Below are positions 8,351 to 18,335 of a stretch of 64,000 nucleotides of DNA, piece after piece. Positions within the stretch are counted from its first letter, which is position 1. Each line of letters opens with the position of its first letter. A model generated the notes under the pieces. It made no database searches. It was not told the origin of the DNA and saw only the letters and a list, made by a program, of their open reading frames with translations. The DNA comes from Burkholderia cepacia ATCC 25416 (GTDB taxonomy: Bacteria; Pseudomonadota; Gammaproteobacteria; Burkholderiales; Burkholderiaceae), in assembly GCF_001411495.1 (NCBI RefSeq), contig NZ_CP012982.1, positions 1,674,001-1,738,000 on the forward strand. The letters are read 5' to 3'. A program made the position numbers and the translations under genes.

Positions 8351-9013
8351 TTGGCCGCGGAAATCATTGCAGTCACTCAACAAAAAGGTGGCGTCGGCAA
8401 AAGCACGATTGCCATGCACCTCGGTGCCGCGTTCCATGAAAAAGGGAAGCGCGTCCTCGTCATCGACGCAGACCGTCAAAACACGCTGGTTCACTGGTCG
8501 AGCGCATCCGGCGACAGCGAAAACGGCATCCCGTTTCCGGTCGTCAACCTTGCCGAAGCCGATGGCCAGATCCATCGCGAGATCAAGAAGTTCATCAACG
8601 ACTACGACATCATCGTCGTGGACTGCCCGCCGTCGATCACCGAGAAGGTGTCGGGCGTCGTCCTGCTGGCCGCATCGATTGCCGTGATTCCGACGTCGTC
8701 GTCGCCGGCTGATTACTGGTCGAGTGTCGGGCTGGTCAAACTGATCCAGCAGGCGCAGGTCATGAACGAAGACCTCCGCGCGGTCTTCCTGCTGAACAAG
8801 ACCGAAGAGAAGCGCATGCTGACCCGCGAGCTCAAGCGCGCGCTCGAGGAACTCGGCTTCCCGTTGCTGAAAACGCAGATCCCGACCCGGGAGGCGTACA
8901 AGCAGGCGATGGCGCTCGGTCAGACCGTGCTGCAGATGAACGATCGTGGCGGCAAGCTGGCCGCCACGGAAATTCGCGCATGCGCCGACGAAATCGTCGC
9001 CATGCTGCCCTGA
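8351..9013 (+). CDS. parA: ParA-family partition ATPase
   Basis: A 220-residue deviant Walker-A ATPase. TQQKGGVGKSTIA at residues 9-21 is the deviant P-loop with its signature lysine, VIDADRQNT is the A' segment, and IIVVDCPPS is Walker B. It drives segregation of the replicon by ATP-dependent association with the nucleoid and ParB. There is no N-terminal helix-turn-helix, as in the small type-Ib ParA proteins, so ParB is the more likely promoter repressor. The start is a TTG at 8351 with GGAG a few bases upstream; no ATG fits the family N-terminus. parB follows after 23 bases. Confidence 0.93.
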   Translation: MAAEIIAVTQQKGGVGKSTIAMHLGAAFHEKGKRVLVIDADRQNTLVHWSSASGDSENGIPFPVVNLAEADGQIHREIKKFINDYDIIVVDCPPSITEKVSGVVLLAASIAVIPTSSSPADYWSSVGLVKLIQQAQVMNEDLRAVFLLNKTEEKRMLTRELKRALEELGFPLLKTQIPTREAYKQAMALGQTVLQMNDRGGKLAATEIRACADEIVAMLP

Positions 9014-9029
9014 CTTTATGCGCACAAAG
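9014..9029. promoter_or_regulatory. parS-like site 6, abutting the parB ribosome site
   Basis: CTTTATGCGCACAAAG starts at the parA stop and ends within AAAGGAG, the parB ribosome-binding site, eight bases before the parB ATG. ParB bound here could limit its own translation or transcription. Confidence 0.8.
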
Positions 9030-9036
9030 GAGTCAC

Positions 9037-10098
9037 ATGAAACCCTCCCAATTTGCCAAAGGATTCCAAGCGCGCCCGGATATCACGACGAGCGAGAAGC
9101 GCACGGCGCTCGATCGACTCAATGCGATCGACGGCATCGTCAAGTCCGAGACCCCCACCCCGGCGCCGACCAAATCCGCGAAGAAAGACACCGCGCCGCA
9201 GCCCGCTCCCGAGCTCACGCTCGATCCGTCGATCGATGAATCGGCGCAATATCGTGCGTGGCGTCTAGAGAACCGCTATGCGCCCGGGCAGGTGATCGAG
9301 CTGTCGCTGAAGGCGATCAAGCATAGCCCGTTCAATCCGCGGCACTTCTATCTGAAATCGTCGATTGCAGAACTCGCGGTCAACCTCGCGAAGCAAGGGC
9401 AACAGCAGGCGATCCACGTGATTCCGGATTACGACAATCCGGGCACGTATTTCGTCAGCGATGGCGGCCGCCGCGTGCGGGCGCTGAAGGAAGCCAACAA
9501 GGAATCGGTCAAGGCGATCGTGATCGACGTGCCGATCGGCATCCAGAGCTACAAGCTCGGCTACGATCTCAACGTCCAGCGCGATTCGCAGACGGTGTTC
9601 GACAACGCCGTCGTGTGGCGCCGCTTCCTCGACGACAAGCATTTCCAGAGCCAGAAGGAACTCTCCGAGCACCTCGGCCTCGACGAATCGACGGTGGCCG
9701 TCGCCCTGTCGATCGGCAAACTGCCGGAAGCGATCATGCAGGAAATGGTCGCGCGCCCCGATCGCTTCGGTTCAAACATGGCGTATCAGGTCGGCCGCTA
9801 TCACAATGCGCGCGGCACCGAGGCCACGCTGCGGCTGATCAACAAGATCGTGTCGGACGATCTCAGCACGCGCCAGGTGTCGGACATCGTCAAGGGCCGC
9901 GTCGCGGCGCAGGAAACGCCGAAGGCTGCCGGCCGTCAGCGCTATGCGCAGCGTCTCGAGATCAAGCTTGGCGGCAAGTCGGTCGGCGACCTGAAGTCGT
10001 ATGGCGAAGATCGCATCGAACTGCGCCTGCGCGGCCTCCCGAAGGACAAGCGCGACGCGATCCTCGAGCAGCTCGAGCGGATGCTGTTGTCGGAGTGA
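9037..10098 (+). CDS. parB: ParB-family centromere-binding protein
   Basis: A 353-residue ParB. The N-terminal tail is lysine/proline-rich and would contact ParA. The ParB/Spo0J nuclease-fold domain follows, with SPFNPRHFYLKSSIAELA and SDGGRRVRALKEAN (the CTP-binding motif region, near residues 95-150). The helix-turn-helix region is SQKELSEHLGLDESTVAVAL, and the C-terminal dimerisation part is about residues 290-353. It should bind the (G/C)TTTATGCGCATAAA(C/G) palindromes. The ATG at 9037 is chosen for its AAAGGAG; an in-frame ATG at 8980 lies inside parA and is rejected. Confidence 0.93.
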   Translation: MKPSQFAKGFQARPDITTSEKRTALDRLNAIDGIVKSETPTPAPTKSAKKDTAPQPAPELTLDPSIDESAQYRAWRLENRYAPGQVIELSLKAIKHSPFNPRHFYLKSSIAELAVNLAKQGQQQAIHVIPDYDNPGTYFVSDGGRRVRALKEANKESVKAIVIDVPIGIQSYKLGYDLNVQRDSQTVFDNAVVWRRFLDDKHFQSQKELSEHLGLDESTVAVALSIGKLPEAIMQEMVARPDRFGSNMAYQVGRYHNARGTEATLRLINKIVSDDLSTRQVSDIVKGRVAAQETPKAAGRQRYAQRLEIKLGGKSVGDLKSYGEDRIELRLRGLPKDKRDAILEQLERMLLSE

Positions 10099-10188
10099 CG
10101 GAAACGGCCGGTTGGGCCTGGTGAAGATGCCGGGCCCGCCAACCGAGGGCGGGGCCGGCGGCGGCCCGTCAGCGGGCCTGAGCGGGCC
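10099..10188. other. GC-rich convergent gap between parB and the initiator gene
   Basis: Ninety bases made almost entirely of runs such as GCCGGCGGCGGCCC and repeated GCGGGCCT. It can fold into GC-rich hairpins and probably terminates both convergent transcripts, although there is no T-run to prove it. Confidence 0.4.
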
Positions 10189-11556
10189 TCAGGCGGCCCG
10201 CGACTGGTTCAGCGTGAACGACAGCAGGTCGCCGTCCGTCGGCTCGCCCCAGGTCTTCTGGGCCAGCCAGTCGAAAAAGGCCGTCTCGGCCAGCTTGGAA
10301 TCGAGGCCGCGCTTTCGCCAGTCGTCGCGCAGATGGGTGCCCATCGTCGGCAGCGCCTCCGACTCGAACGACTCGCGCGCCACTTCGCGCTCGGCGTCGC
10401 CCTGCTCTTCGTACAGCACCTTCGCTTCCTTGCGGCGGAACGCGGCGAATTCGCTCAACAGGCGTGCCTTCAGATCGTCCGGCTGGGCCGCCGCAATCTT
10501 CGCAGGCGGCGTGCCGGCAGGCAGCGCGTCGACCGATTCGACCGGCGGCGCATAACCCTTCTTCAGCGCATCCTTGAACAACGCCGGTGCGCTGCGCACC
10601 GGCGGCAGCGTCGTGCTGCGCATCCGCTGCTCGGTCATCTGCAGCGCGGCACGAATGCGGTTTTCCTCGCTGTCCGCATAGAGCGTCTGCGCTTCCTTCA
10701 GCGGGATCCCGATCTTCACCATCCGGTCGACCAGCGTGCTGTCGAACACGTTCGGATGTTCGTCGAGCGCGAGCATCGGCTGCTTGCGCTCGGTCACACG
10801 GAACTGGATCTCCGCGACCCGACGCCCTTCACGGTGTTCGATCAGCTCGACGAAGATGTTGGTGACCGCGTTGACTTCCGCGATCGCGGGACGCAGATAG
10901 TCGCGCTTGAAGTACTTGTACTCACGTTTTGCTTCGTCGCCGGCTTCCGTGTCGGGCGTGCCCGACAGGATCGGCCGCCACCATTCCCACGGCTCACGCA
11001 TCGTCAGGTGGCTCGGGTTCGTCAGGTAGCGCACGCAGATTTCGTACAGCGCGAGGCCGGCGCTGCTGCGCAGCTGGCTCTGGAACTGCAGGCTCAGGCG
11101 CGCGTACTGGACCGGGTCGAGCAGCTTTTTCTTGATCTTCGGCGCGAACGAGAATTCGACCCACACGCGGCGGGTCGCCGGATCCTCGAGAATTTCGGCG
11201 TCGGCGATCAGCGTCGAGATCCCCCACTTGCGTCCCGGCTTCTGGCTCGACGTCCCCGTGCTCCATTCGACCTGCACCGACACCATGCGGCGCAGGTGTT
11301 CCTTCACCAGCGCGGTGTCGTTCGAATCGAAGGCGGAGTTGGCGACGATGTCCGAGAGCAGCGCGCGATACGTATCGCCCGAGTCGTCGGCCTGCTGCGC
11401 CACGGCCAGCAGGACATTGAACAGCTTGCGAGTGAGGAGCGTGATCTTGCCGCTCTTCGGCTGAATTGCGATCGCCTCGACGGCCTTACGCAATTCGGCT
11501 GAACTGGCACTCACCACATCCACATCGGTTTTCTTGGCGCGCTTCGTCGTGGCCAT
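10189..11556 (-). CDS. Replication initiator protein, Rep_3 (RepB/RepA) type
   Basis: A 455-residue protein resembling the winged-helix initiators of iteron plasmids. About residues 35-250 form the two winged-helix regions, including KITLLTRKLFNVLL, LKEHLRRMVSVQVEW-like features and the segment YARLSLQFQSQLRSSAGLAL, which is typical of Rep_3 proteins. A roughly 200-residue C-terminal extension rich in Ala/Glu has no domain I can name. It would bind the iterons beginning 120 bases upstream of its start and open the chromid origin. It is divergent from the origin field, so its promoter probably lies within the first iterons (autorepression is usual for the family). Confidence 0.85.
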   Translation of the reverse strand: MATTKRAKKTDVDVVSASSAELRKAVEAIAIQPKSGKITLLTRKLFNVLLAVAQQADDSGDTYRALLSDIVANSAFDSNDTALVKEHLRRMVSVQVEWSTGTSSQKPGRKWGISTLIADAEILEDPATRRVWVEFSFAPKIKKKLLDPVQYARLSLQFQSQLRSSAGLALYEICVRYLTNPSHLTMREPWEWWRPILSGTPDTEAGDEAKREYKYFKRDYLRPAIAEVNAVTNIFVELIEHREGRRVAEIQFRVTERKQPMLALDEHPNVFDSTLVDRMVKIGIPLKEAQTLYADSEENRIRAALQMTEQRMRSTTLPPVRSAPALFKDALKKGYAPPVESVDALPAGTPPAKIAAAQPDDLKARLLSEFAAFRRKEAKVLYEEQGDAEREVARESFESEALPTMGTHLRDDWRKRGLDSKLAETAFFDWLAQKTWGEPTDGDLLSFTLNQSRAA

Positions 11557-11676
11557 ACGTCGGGTCGGAGGAGAAGTTTTCCGGAAGGATAGCGTCTGCG
11601 GTGAAGTGCGTCCAGAACGACATGCTCACCATAGCGGGTGAAGTGCGCGCGTAAAACGGCACTCACCCCAGGCGCT

Positions 11677-12985
11677 CCCGAAAATCCTCACCGGTCCGGA
11701 TTTGCAGCGTTCCGGACTCGTCCAGACGTGCTGCGGGATGCGCCGATTCACAGAATTTCACCTGTGCCCGGAACGTGCGAAATGCACTCCCGTATCGGCT
11801 CACCTTTCGATTTGTCGTAATTTTACGACTGCGCTGCCGTGAGTTCGTCACAGGGTTGCGATCCCACCTCATCGCGCTTCCCGATACGACCCGTTCAGGC
11901 CTGTATGCATGTACAGGCGCGACTCTCCGGGCGATCGTGATCGGGTTCGCCGCCCCGGAAGACGCCCGCCAAACCGGCCCGCGGGACCCGAACGAACCTG
12001 CTGTGTCGGCCCGGGCGCGCATTGTACAGCGCACAAACCGTATCGGGTCCCGAAAAAACTCACCTTGAGCACAGCATGTTCATTCATCTGAATGCCGACG
12101 AATGCCCGGCACGCGCGGGATCCGCCATCAGAGCCTCCCGAAAACGCTCACCTTACCGAAAAATCGCTGTGCCACTTCTGGCACGGAAATAGCTCCCGAA
12201 AAACCTCACCGTAACAGACGCGGTATCAAAAACCTCAATGCCTTCCGATACTTATGCACAGAAGGCATTTGGCTGTGCACCGCCGACATCCCCCGAAAAG
12301 CCTCACCTTTCGACGGAAATCCTTCATACGACAACGGTATGTCGCCCCCCGAAAAATCTCACCTGTGCCAAAAAGAGGCACAGCAAAAACGAGATTTCTT
12401 CCAGTCCTGGCGGGCTTTTCGGCCAATTCGGCCGTCCACGGATCCCGAAAACGCTCACCTTTGACCATTTTTCAGGCAAATTCCATTCCCGGAAAGGCTC
12501 ACCTGTGGTCCGAATCACAGTCTGTGATCCATGCCCCGAAAAAGCTCACCTCAGCGGGATCCGGGCAGGAAAACTCGGATTTCCCTCCCGAAAAACCTCA
12601 CCTTTAGTGCATCACAGGCCCACGAGAGCACTTTTGCTGTGCAAAATGGCGTCCCTTTCCCGGAAATCCTCACACCAAACGCCCGTGGAGTCCCGTGAAA
12701 CCTCACCTTTCACAGAAACTGCCTAAAAGATGGGCAGAATCGGGGCACAAAGAAGGTCCCGCAAATTCTCACCCATGTCTGCACAGGCAGAAAACTGTGC
12801 AGTCAGGCACAGCGCGGGTTCTGTGGCTGTGAGGCCCCGAAAAGCCTCACCTTTGGGAAATCTCGTGTTTCACTGTGATCCCGAATCCGCTCACGACCTT
12901 TCCCGCAACGGCTCACGCAGCTCCCTGAACCCCATCACTTCAGCTCCCGCAGAAGATCACCTTGGCTCCCGTAAAACTTCACCTT
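11677..12985 (+). repeat. Iteron field: 20 direct copies of CCCGAAAANCCTCACCTTT
   Basis: Copies begin at 11677, 11789, 12049, 12137, 12195, 12292, 12348, 12444, 12488, 12535, 12597, 12659, 12692, 12758, 12836, 12880, 12902, 12923, 12946 and 12968, all in the same orientation. The core CCCG-A-rich-CTCACC is kept and the trailing TTT is often present. The last five are more degenerate but regularly spaced by 21-23 bases (two helical turns) and run straight into the AT-rich segment; the rest are 33-260 bases apart. The likely ligand is the Rep_3-type initiator. Confidence 0.92.
12252..12260 (+). promoter_or_regulatory. DnaA box TTATGCACA
   Basis: A perfect match to the TTATNCACA consensus inside the iteron field, between the iterons at 12195 and 12292. 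Confidence 0.65.
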
Positions 12986-13019
12986 GTCGGCCGGAAAGCC
13001 TTGCAGCATAAGGCTGTGC

Positions 13020-13075
13020 CGTGGCGTTAACGTTTTTAACTAAGGGTTCAAAGGTGTTTACTTCTAATACTCTCA
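13020..13075. other. AT-rich segment next to the tight iteron array (candidate unwinding element)
   Basis: In an otherwise GC-rich region this stretch is dominated by A and T, for example GTTAACGTTTTTAACTAAG and TTTACTTCTAATACTC. It begins about 35 bases after the last iteron, which is where a DNA-unwinding element would be expected. Confidence 0.55.
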
Positions 13076-13092
13076 AGACATCGGCTGCAGAG

Positions 13093-13101
13093 TTTTCCAC
13101 A
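13093..13101 (+). promoter_or_regulatory. DnaA-box-like TTTTCCACA
   Basis: A near-consensus DnaA 9-mer just beyond the AT-rich segment, consistent with DnaA helping the initiator open the origin. Confidence 0.55.
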
Positions 13102-13360
13102 GACACCCCAACCCCTGAACACCGACAGGCAACCGGAGCCGTTGTCATGTGAAACAAATGCCGAAATTCGGGATCGACAGAAAAACGCTTGCACGACAAG
13201 GACTTGGCTAACTTTCTTCGCTTTGTTTCACGGAATTCTGGACCACAGTCGCCCAGATCGGCTCACAGATCCGATTTCTGTGCAAAGCGACGCAAATTCA
13301 CAACGTTGAGCCGAAACAAGTATCAATAAGTACGTATTTCGTTATGATTGCCACACTTCA

Positions 13361-14560
13361 ATGTCTGTGAGCACAGCGATGACCCTGGACGAAATACGCC
13401 AAACCATTCGGGACGAACTGGAATCGCTGCGTGCAAGAGGTGCGCGACGGCAGGAATTGTCGCTGCATGCATGCAAGCGGTTGTTCTTCGATCTTGGCAT
13501 CCGGCCGTCGGCTGCCAACGTCCGCGATCTCACCCAGATCGGCAGCGCCAGCGATATCCCGAAAGACATCGACCATTTCTGGGAGCGCATCCGTTCCGCC
13601 TCCAAGGTCAGGCTCGACGGTGCCGCAATTCCGAAAGCGGTCGAAGAAAAAGCCGGCGCGTTGCTCGGGGCACTCTATGAAGAAGCGTTGAAAGCCGCGC
13701 GAGACAGCCTCGACGGCGATCGCGAACAGGTTCGCGCCGGCGTGGCCGACGCCGAACAGCGGTTGCGCGACGCAATCGTCCGCCAGGAGACGCTCGAAGG
13801 CGCGCTCGCACGTGGCGAAGCGAAAAACGAGCAATTGCAGGCGCGCGTGACCGAGCTCGAAGTCCAGCTTGCATCGCAAACGACGCACGGTTCGGCAAGC
13901 GAAGCGACGTTACTCACCACAGTCGCTCGACTGGAGAAGGAGCTGGCTGCGGCGGCCGGCCGTATCGAAGCCGAGCAGGCGCAGAACGCCACGCTGCGCG
14001 ACCGCATCGATGCGCTTCAAGCCGAACTGCAGCAGCGCACCGAGCACTACGCGCAGCAAATCAAGGACGCGGTGGCCGAAGCCGAACGCCGCGTCAAGCC
14101 GATGCTGGTCGAGCTGGATTCGTTGCGCAGCACGGCGTCGACCTACCAGAACGGCTTACGCGACGTTCAGCGCAAGGAATTCGATTTCCTGCAGCAATTG
14201 AGTGCGGCCAAGGCGCGCGCAGACCGGCTCGAAGAACAGTTGCGCAGCCAGGGAGATGAACTGGAACGCGCGACGCGCGATGTGAGTTTGCTGCGCGCGA
14301 GCCGCGGAATGAATCCGGAAATCGCCGCGCTGATCCGCCGCCTGGCTGATGCCGGGCAACTGGATGCGGAGGCGTTTGCCGCGATCGGCACCTCACTGGA
14401 TCAAGAGACTCCGGTACCGGCCCATTGTCCGCATTGCGACGGTGAGCCCGAGCTGTCACACGGAAAAGAGGGTTTTGAAGTGGCCTGCCCCGAGTGCGAA
14501 CACGCTTCGGGCGCATGGCCATCCCGATTGGAAGCCGTCGCCCGCTTTGTGCGCACGTGA
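13361..14560 (+). CDS. KfrA-like coiled-coil DNA-binding protein with C-terminal zinc ribbon
   Basis: A 399-residue protein. The first roughly 120 residues (MTLDEIRQTIRDELESLRARG, then SASDIPKDIDHFWERIR) resemble the KfrA N-terminal DNA-binding domain of plasmids. Residues of about 125-330 form one long coiled coil rich in Glu, Ala, Arg and Gln. The end has PAHCPHCDGEPE and EVACPECEHASG, a four-cysteine zinc ribbon I do not associate with ordinary KfrA. KfrA proteins are plasmid maintenance and nucleoid-organising factors, so a role in origin organisation or segregation is likely. The start could be 13361 or the ATG at 13379. Confidence 0.72.
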   Translation: MSVSTAMTLDEIRQTIRDELESLRARGARRQELSLHACKRLFFDLGIRPSAANVRDLTQIGSASDIPKDIDHFWERIRSASKVRLDGAAIPKAVEEKAGALLGALYEEALKAARDSLDGDREQVRAGVADAEQRLRDAIVRQETLEGALARGEAKNEQLQARVTELEVQLASQTTHGSASEATLLTTVARLEKELAAAAGRIEAEQAQNATLRDRIDALQAELQQRTEHYAQQIKDAVAEAERRVKPMLVELDSLRSTASTYQNGLRDVQRKEFDFLQQLSAAKARADRLEEQLRSQGDELERATRDVSLLRASRGMNPEIAALIRRLADAGQLDAEAFAAIGTSLDQETPVPAHCPHCDGEPELSHGKEGFEVACPECEHASGAWPSRLEAVARFVRT

Positions 14561-14608
14561 CGCAATGGGCGGCGGCACTGCACAGGTGAGACGATCCGGG
14601 GAGCTTGA

Positions 14609-14626
14609 GGTGAGGTTTTTCGGGAG
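14609..14626 (-). repeat. Solitary iteron, reversed
   Basis: GGTGAGGTTTTTCGGGAG is the reverse complement of the origin iteron, in the gap after the KfrA-like gene. A degenerate second copy, GGTGAGACGATCCGGGGA, lies at 14585-14602. Confidence 0.85.
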
Positions 14627-14696
14627 CGATTGAACGGTGAGGCTGTGCCGCACAAGGCTGCTCACGGATCGCTTGGCGTGAGCAGCTGTTTGGGGA

Positions 14697-15722
14697 TCAG
14701 TGAGTTTCGTCGATGCCCGACGCGTCACCGTCGGCATTGTTGTCGGCCAGACCGTCGCGCCAGTTTTTCCATGCGCGATGCAGGCGGTTCGACGAGATCG
14801 GTCGCATGAAGCCCAGCCATTTGCCGACTCGTTCGGGCGGCACGTCGTGTTCGAACAGTTCGGCCGCGTAGGTATTACGCAGGGTTTGCGGGCTGGCGCG
14901 CGCGGTGCGTGACGATGTGAGCCCGGCGGATTCGACGATCGCGTCGATGGCGCGCAGCATCGTCGCCTTGTGCATCGGCCGCCCGGCATGGGATGCGGGG
15001 AACACGAGTTCACCGGGAATCTCCTGGCGCTTGCGTTCGGTGAGCCACGCTTCGAGCAGGGCGATCGCGAACGACGCCAGATGGGTTTCGCGCGCGAAAT
15101 CAGGGTGCGTCGACTCGATCTGCAGCGAGGTTCCAGCTGTATTGATGCAACTAATCGTAAGTGCACGAGCTTCACCGGTTTTAATGCCGGCGCCGAGAAA
15201 CGCGGCAACGAGCGCGCGGTCGCGCCGCTCTTTCCAGTACGCGGAACCGGATACGCCGATCGGCGAAAACAGGTACGTGAGCAACGTCGCGCGCTCGGCC
15301 GGCGTGAGGAAACCGGTAGGTTCGTTGTCGCGAGCCTTGCGCCAGTTCGCTTCGCCATCCTGAGCAATGAACCGGGCCGGGTTGGTCGACGCGTATTCGG
15401 TGCGCCGGATATGGTCGAGCACGCGCTCGATCAGCCGAAGATAGCGCATTCGCTGGGTTTTCCGGATCGGGAGTTCGCCGACGAAATTCGCGATGGTTGC
15501 CGTATCGACCGTCGCCAGATTCTTCTGGTGCGTACGCAGCCACGTGAGAAACGCGCCCCATTGCGCGCGATAGACGTCGGCCGATGAGCGACGATAGTCC
15601 TGCATGGCGAGCCATGCATCGAATGCGGCTTCGGGAGAGAGGATCCAGTCGGACGCGCCGCGGTCGAACAGGTCCGTTTCTTCCGGGCGTGCCGGGATGT
15701 CGGGAGAGGCGGGAAGGGACAT
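14697..15722 (-). CDS. Tyrosine-recombinase-fold protein lacking catalytic residues
   Basis: A 341-residue protein with the XerC/D layout: a SAM-like N-terminal core-binding domain (residues about 20-110, AFDAWLAMQDYRRSSADVY) and a catalytic-fold domain. The signature positions are altered. The first active Arg region reads GAGIKTGEARAL (Lys for Arg). The HxLRH box reads QTLRNTYA (both His absent). LGH reads LGF, and I see no Tyr at the nucleophile position (SSNRLHRAW). The fold is recognisable but strand cleavage looks unlikely. Its place beside the origin suggests a DNA-binding or structural replication role. The start at 15722 (MSLPASPD) is preferred to longer frames. Confidence 0.75.
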   Translation of the reverse strand: MSLPASPDIPARPEETDLFDRGASDWILSPEAAFDAWLAMQDYRRSSADVYRAQWGAFLTWLRTHQKNLATVDTATIANFVGELPIRKTQRMRYLRLIERVLDHIRRTEYASTNPARFIAQDGEANWRKARDNEPTGFLTPAERATLLTYLFSPIGVSGSAYWKERRDRALVAAFLGAGIKTGEARALTISCINTAGTSLQIESTHPDFARETHLASFAIALLEAWLTERKRQEIPGELVFPASHAGRPMHKATMLRAIDAIVESAGLTSSRTARASPQTLRNTYAAELFEHDVPPERVGKWLGFMRPISSNRLHRAWKNWRDGLADNNADGDASGIDETH

Positions 15723-15831
15723 GTGATTTGTTCCGTTAGTTGCGTGTATGGTAGCCCTTTCCGCAACGTCTCGGGCATCAAGAGGCAAGGGGCAGGACAA
15801 GGCCGCCACGCGTGGCGGCCTGGGCGGGCAG

Positions 15832-16209
15832 TCAGTCGCCCCACGCCTTGGACGGGCGGTGAGCCCGCTCGCGAGGCGCGGTGTCGTTCGAGGTTGACGC
15901 GGCTTCGTATGCGAGAACCGCGAACGAAAATACGGCGGGTAGCGCGTTCGAGCGCCCGAAGTCGATCGGATCGTCCGTTTCGGGAAACGTCATGTCCGAC
16001 GGCCGTTCGAACAATTGACGCATGCCGGCCTCGTGCCGGCTGGCAAAGCCGAGATCGGCAAGCGCCTCGGCTTCGATCGCATGCAGCAGGCGCCACGTCA
16101 GCGGGACGCGCTGGCGGATATAACGCCCGGCGATATGGCGAACGATCAGCTCGAGGTCGTGCGCGGCAGCCTTGAAGCTGAGCGCGGCCAAATCTTGTTC
16201 TTCTGTCAT
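15832..16209 (-). CDS. Hypothetical protein, 125 residues
   Basis: I do not recognise this protein. It begins MTEEQDLAALSF, is mostly helical with a mix of Ala, Leu and charged residues, and has no signal peptide or membrane segment. The ATG at 16209 has AGGAG-like AGCCTGC upstream only, so the start is moderately sure; a much longer open frame upstream is arginine-rich and unlikely. It lies between the recombinase-fold gene and the XRE-cupin gene, on the same strand as both. Confidence 0.6.
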   Translation of the reverse strand: MTEEQDLAALSFKAAAHDLELIVRHIAGRYIRQRVPLTWRLLHAIEAEALADLGFASRHEAGMRQLFERPSDMTFPETDDPIDFGRSNALPAVFSFAVLAYEAASTSNDTAPRERAHRPSKAWGD

Positions 16210-16349
16210 TGCAGGCTCCTGTCGACCGGGCAGGCGCCTCGGTGCGCCGGCTCCAGCCCATGCATGGCGGAATGTCCGTATACTGTACAAACATACAGTG
16301 TTTTCCGCAACTGGCCTGCAATCGGCCTTTCGGCCGGCTATCCGCGCCG

Positions 16350-16961
16350 TCAGCGGTGTATCACGATCAGCAGTGCCCGCGCCTCGGCCTTGCCGGGATT
16401 GCGGATCGCGTGCGGCTCGTCGGCCGGGTAGCGCGCTGTGTCGCCTGCCTTCAGGCGCCGGCTTGCCGCCGCGGCTTCGATTTCCATCGCGCCCTGCAGC
16501 ACGGTGAGGTGCTCGCGCGTGCCGGGCTCGTGGGCGTTCGATATCAGTGCGCCGCCGCCCGGTAGCGTCAGCTCGTACCACTCGAACTTGCCGGCGAGGT
16601 CGATCGGGCCCCACACGCGCAACTGGTATCGGCCGTCATGGCCGGCGAGTGTCGGAATGTCGTGCGGGCCGTCGACGCGGATAGTCTCGGGCGCCTTCGG
16701 TTGCGAGAACAGCTCGTCGAGCGTGATGCCGAGTGCGTTCGTCAGCCGCCACGCCACGGCGATCGTCGGGTTGGCCTTGTCGCGTTCGATCTCGGAGAGC
16801 ATCGATTTCGATACGCCGGCTGCGCGCGACAGGTCGTCGAGTGTCAGCTTGCGTTCGTTGCGCAGCCGCTGGATCTGCTCGCCGACACGCGGCGGCGTGG
16901 CGGCCGGCGGTTGCGGTGCGGCGCTGGCAGGCGTGCGCCGCGAACCGGAGGAACTTGCCAT
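16350..16961 (-). CDS. XRE-family regulator with cupin domain
   Basis: A 203-residue cytoplasmic regulator. The helix-turn-helix region is at about residues 27-82 (IQRLRNERKLTLDDLSRAAGVSKSMLSEIERDKANPT). The C-terminal cupin is at about residues 115-200, with GTREHLTVLQGAMEIE, LKAGDTARYPADEPHAIRN and a closing beta strand. Such proteins sense small amino-acid or polyamine-like ligands. It is divergent from kbl-tdh across a 160-base gap with paired repeats, so it probably controls threonine breakdown and itself. Confidence 0.9.
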   Translation of the reverse strand: MASSSGSRRTPASAAPQPPAATPPRVGEQIQRLRNERKLTLDDLSRAAGVSKSMLSEIERDKANPTIAVAWRLTNALGITLDELFSQPKAPETIRVDGPHDIPTLAGHDGRYQLRVWGPIDLAGKFEWYELTLPGGGALISNAHEPGTREHLTVLQGAMEIEAAAASRRLKAGDTARYPADEPHAIRNPGKAEARALLIVIHR

Positions 16962-16984
16962 TTGGATTCCGTTCGCTTAGAGTT

Positions 16985-17018
16985 GTTCGGTATTTCGAAT
17001 TCTAGTTCGGAATATCGG
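16985..17018. promoter_or_regulatory. Paired direct repeat in the XRE / kbl divergent promoter
   Basis: GTTCGGTATTTCG at 16985-16997 and GTTCGGAATATCG at 17005-17017 are 20 bases apart, two helical turns, between the divergent starts. This is a candidate operator for the XRE-cupin regulator. Confidence 0.6.
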
Positions 17019-17122
17019 ATAAATGCGGTCAACCGAACGACCGACTATAACAGTAGCAGGCCGTTGCGCCGCCGCCACGAGTGGCGCGTTGCGGAATGCG
17101 AAACCCTGTCAGGAGCTTTGCG

Positions 17123-18322
<1,200 letters not shown>

Positions 18323-18335
18323 CGGAGGCGCGACC

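Larger units (their letters stand above)
11660..13345. other. Replication origin region of the chromid
   Basis: About 1.7 kb between the initiator gene and the KfrA-like gene without a believable gene. It holds 20 direct iterons (11677-12985), DnaA-box-like sites (12252-12260, 13093-13101), an AT-rich stretch (about 13020-13075) and a second AT-rich segment just before the KfrA-like gene (13290-13345). GCACAG/CTGTGC words recur between the iterons. The layout of iterons, AT-rich DNA and DnaA box beside an initiator gene is that of an iteron-controlled origin. Confidence 0.88.

Noticed and set aside
11677..12985. The regular repeats as a CRISPR array
   Set aside because: The repeats are only about 19 bases, the spacing is irregular (21-260 bases) and no cas gene is near; they fit iterons.
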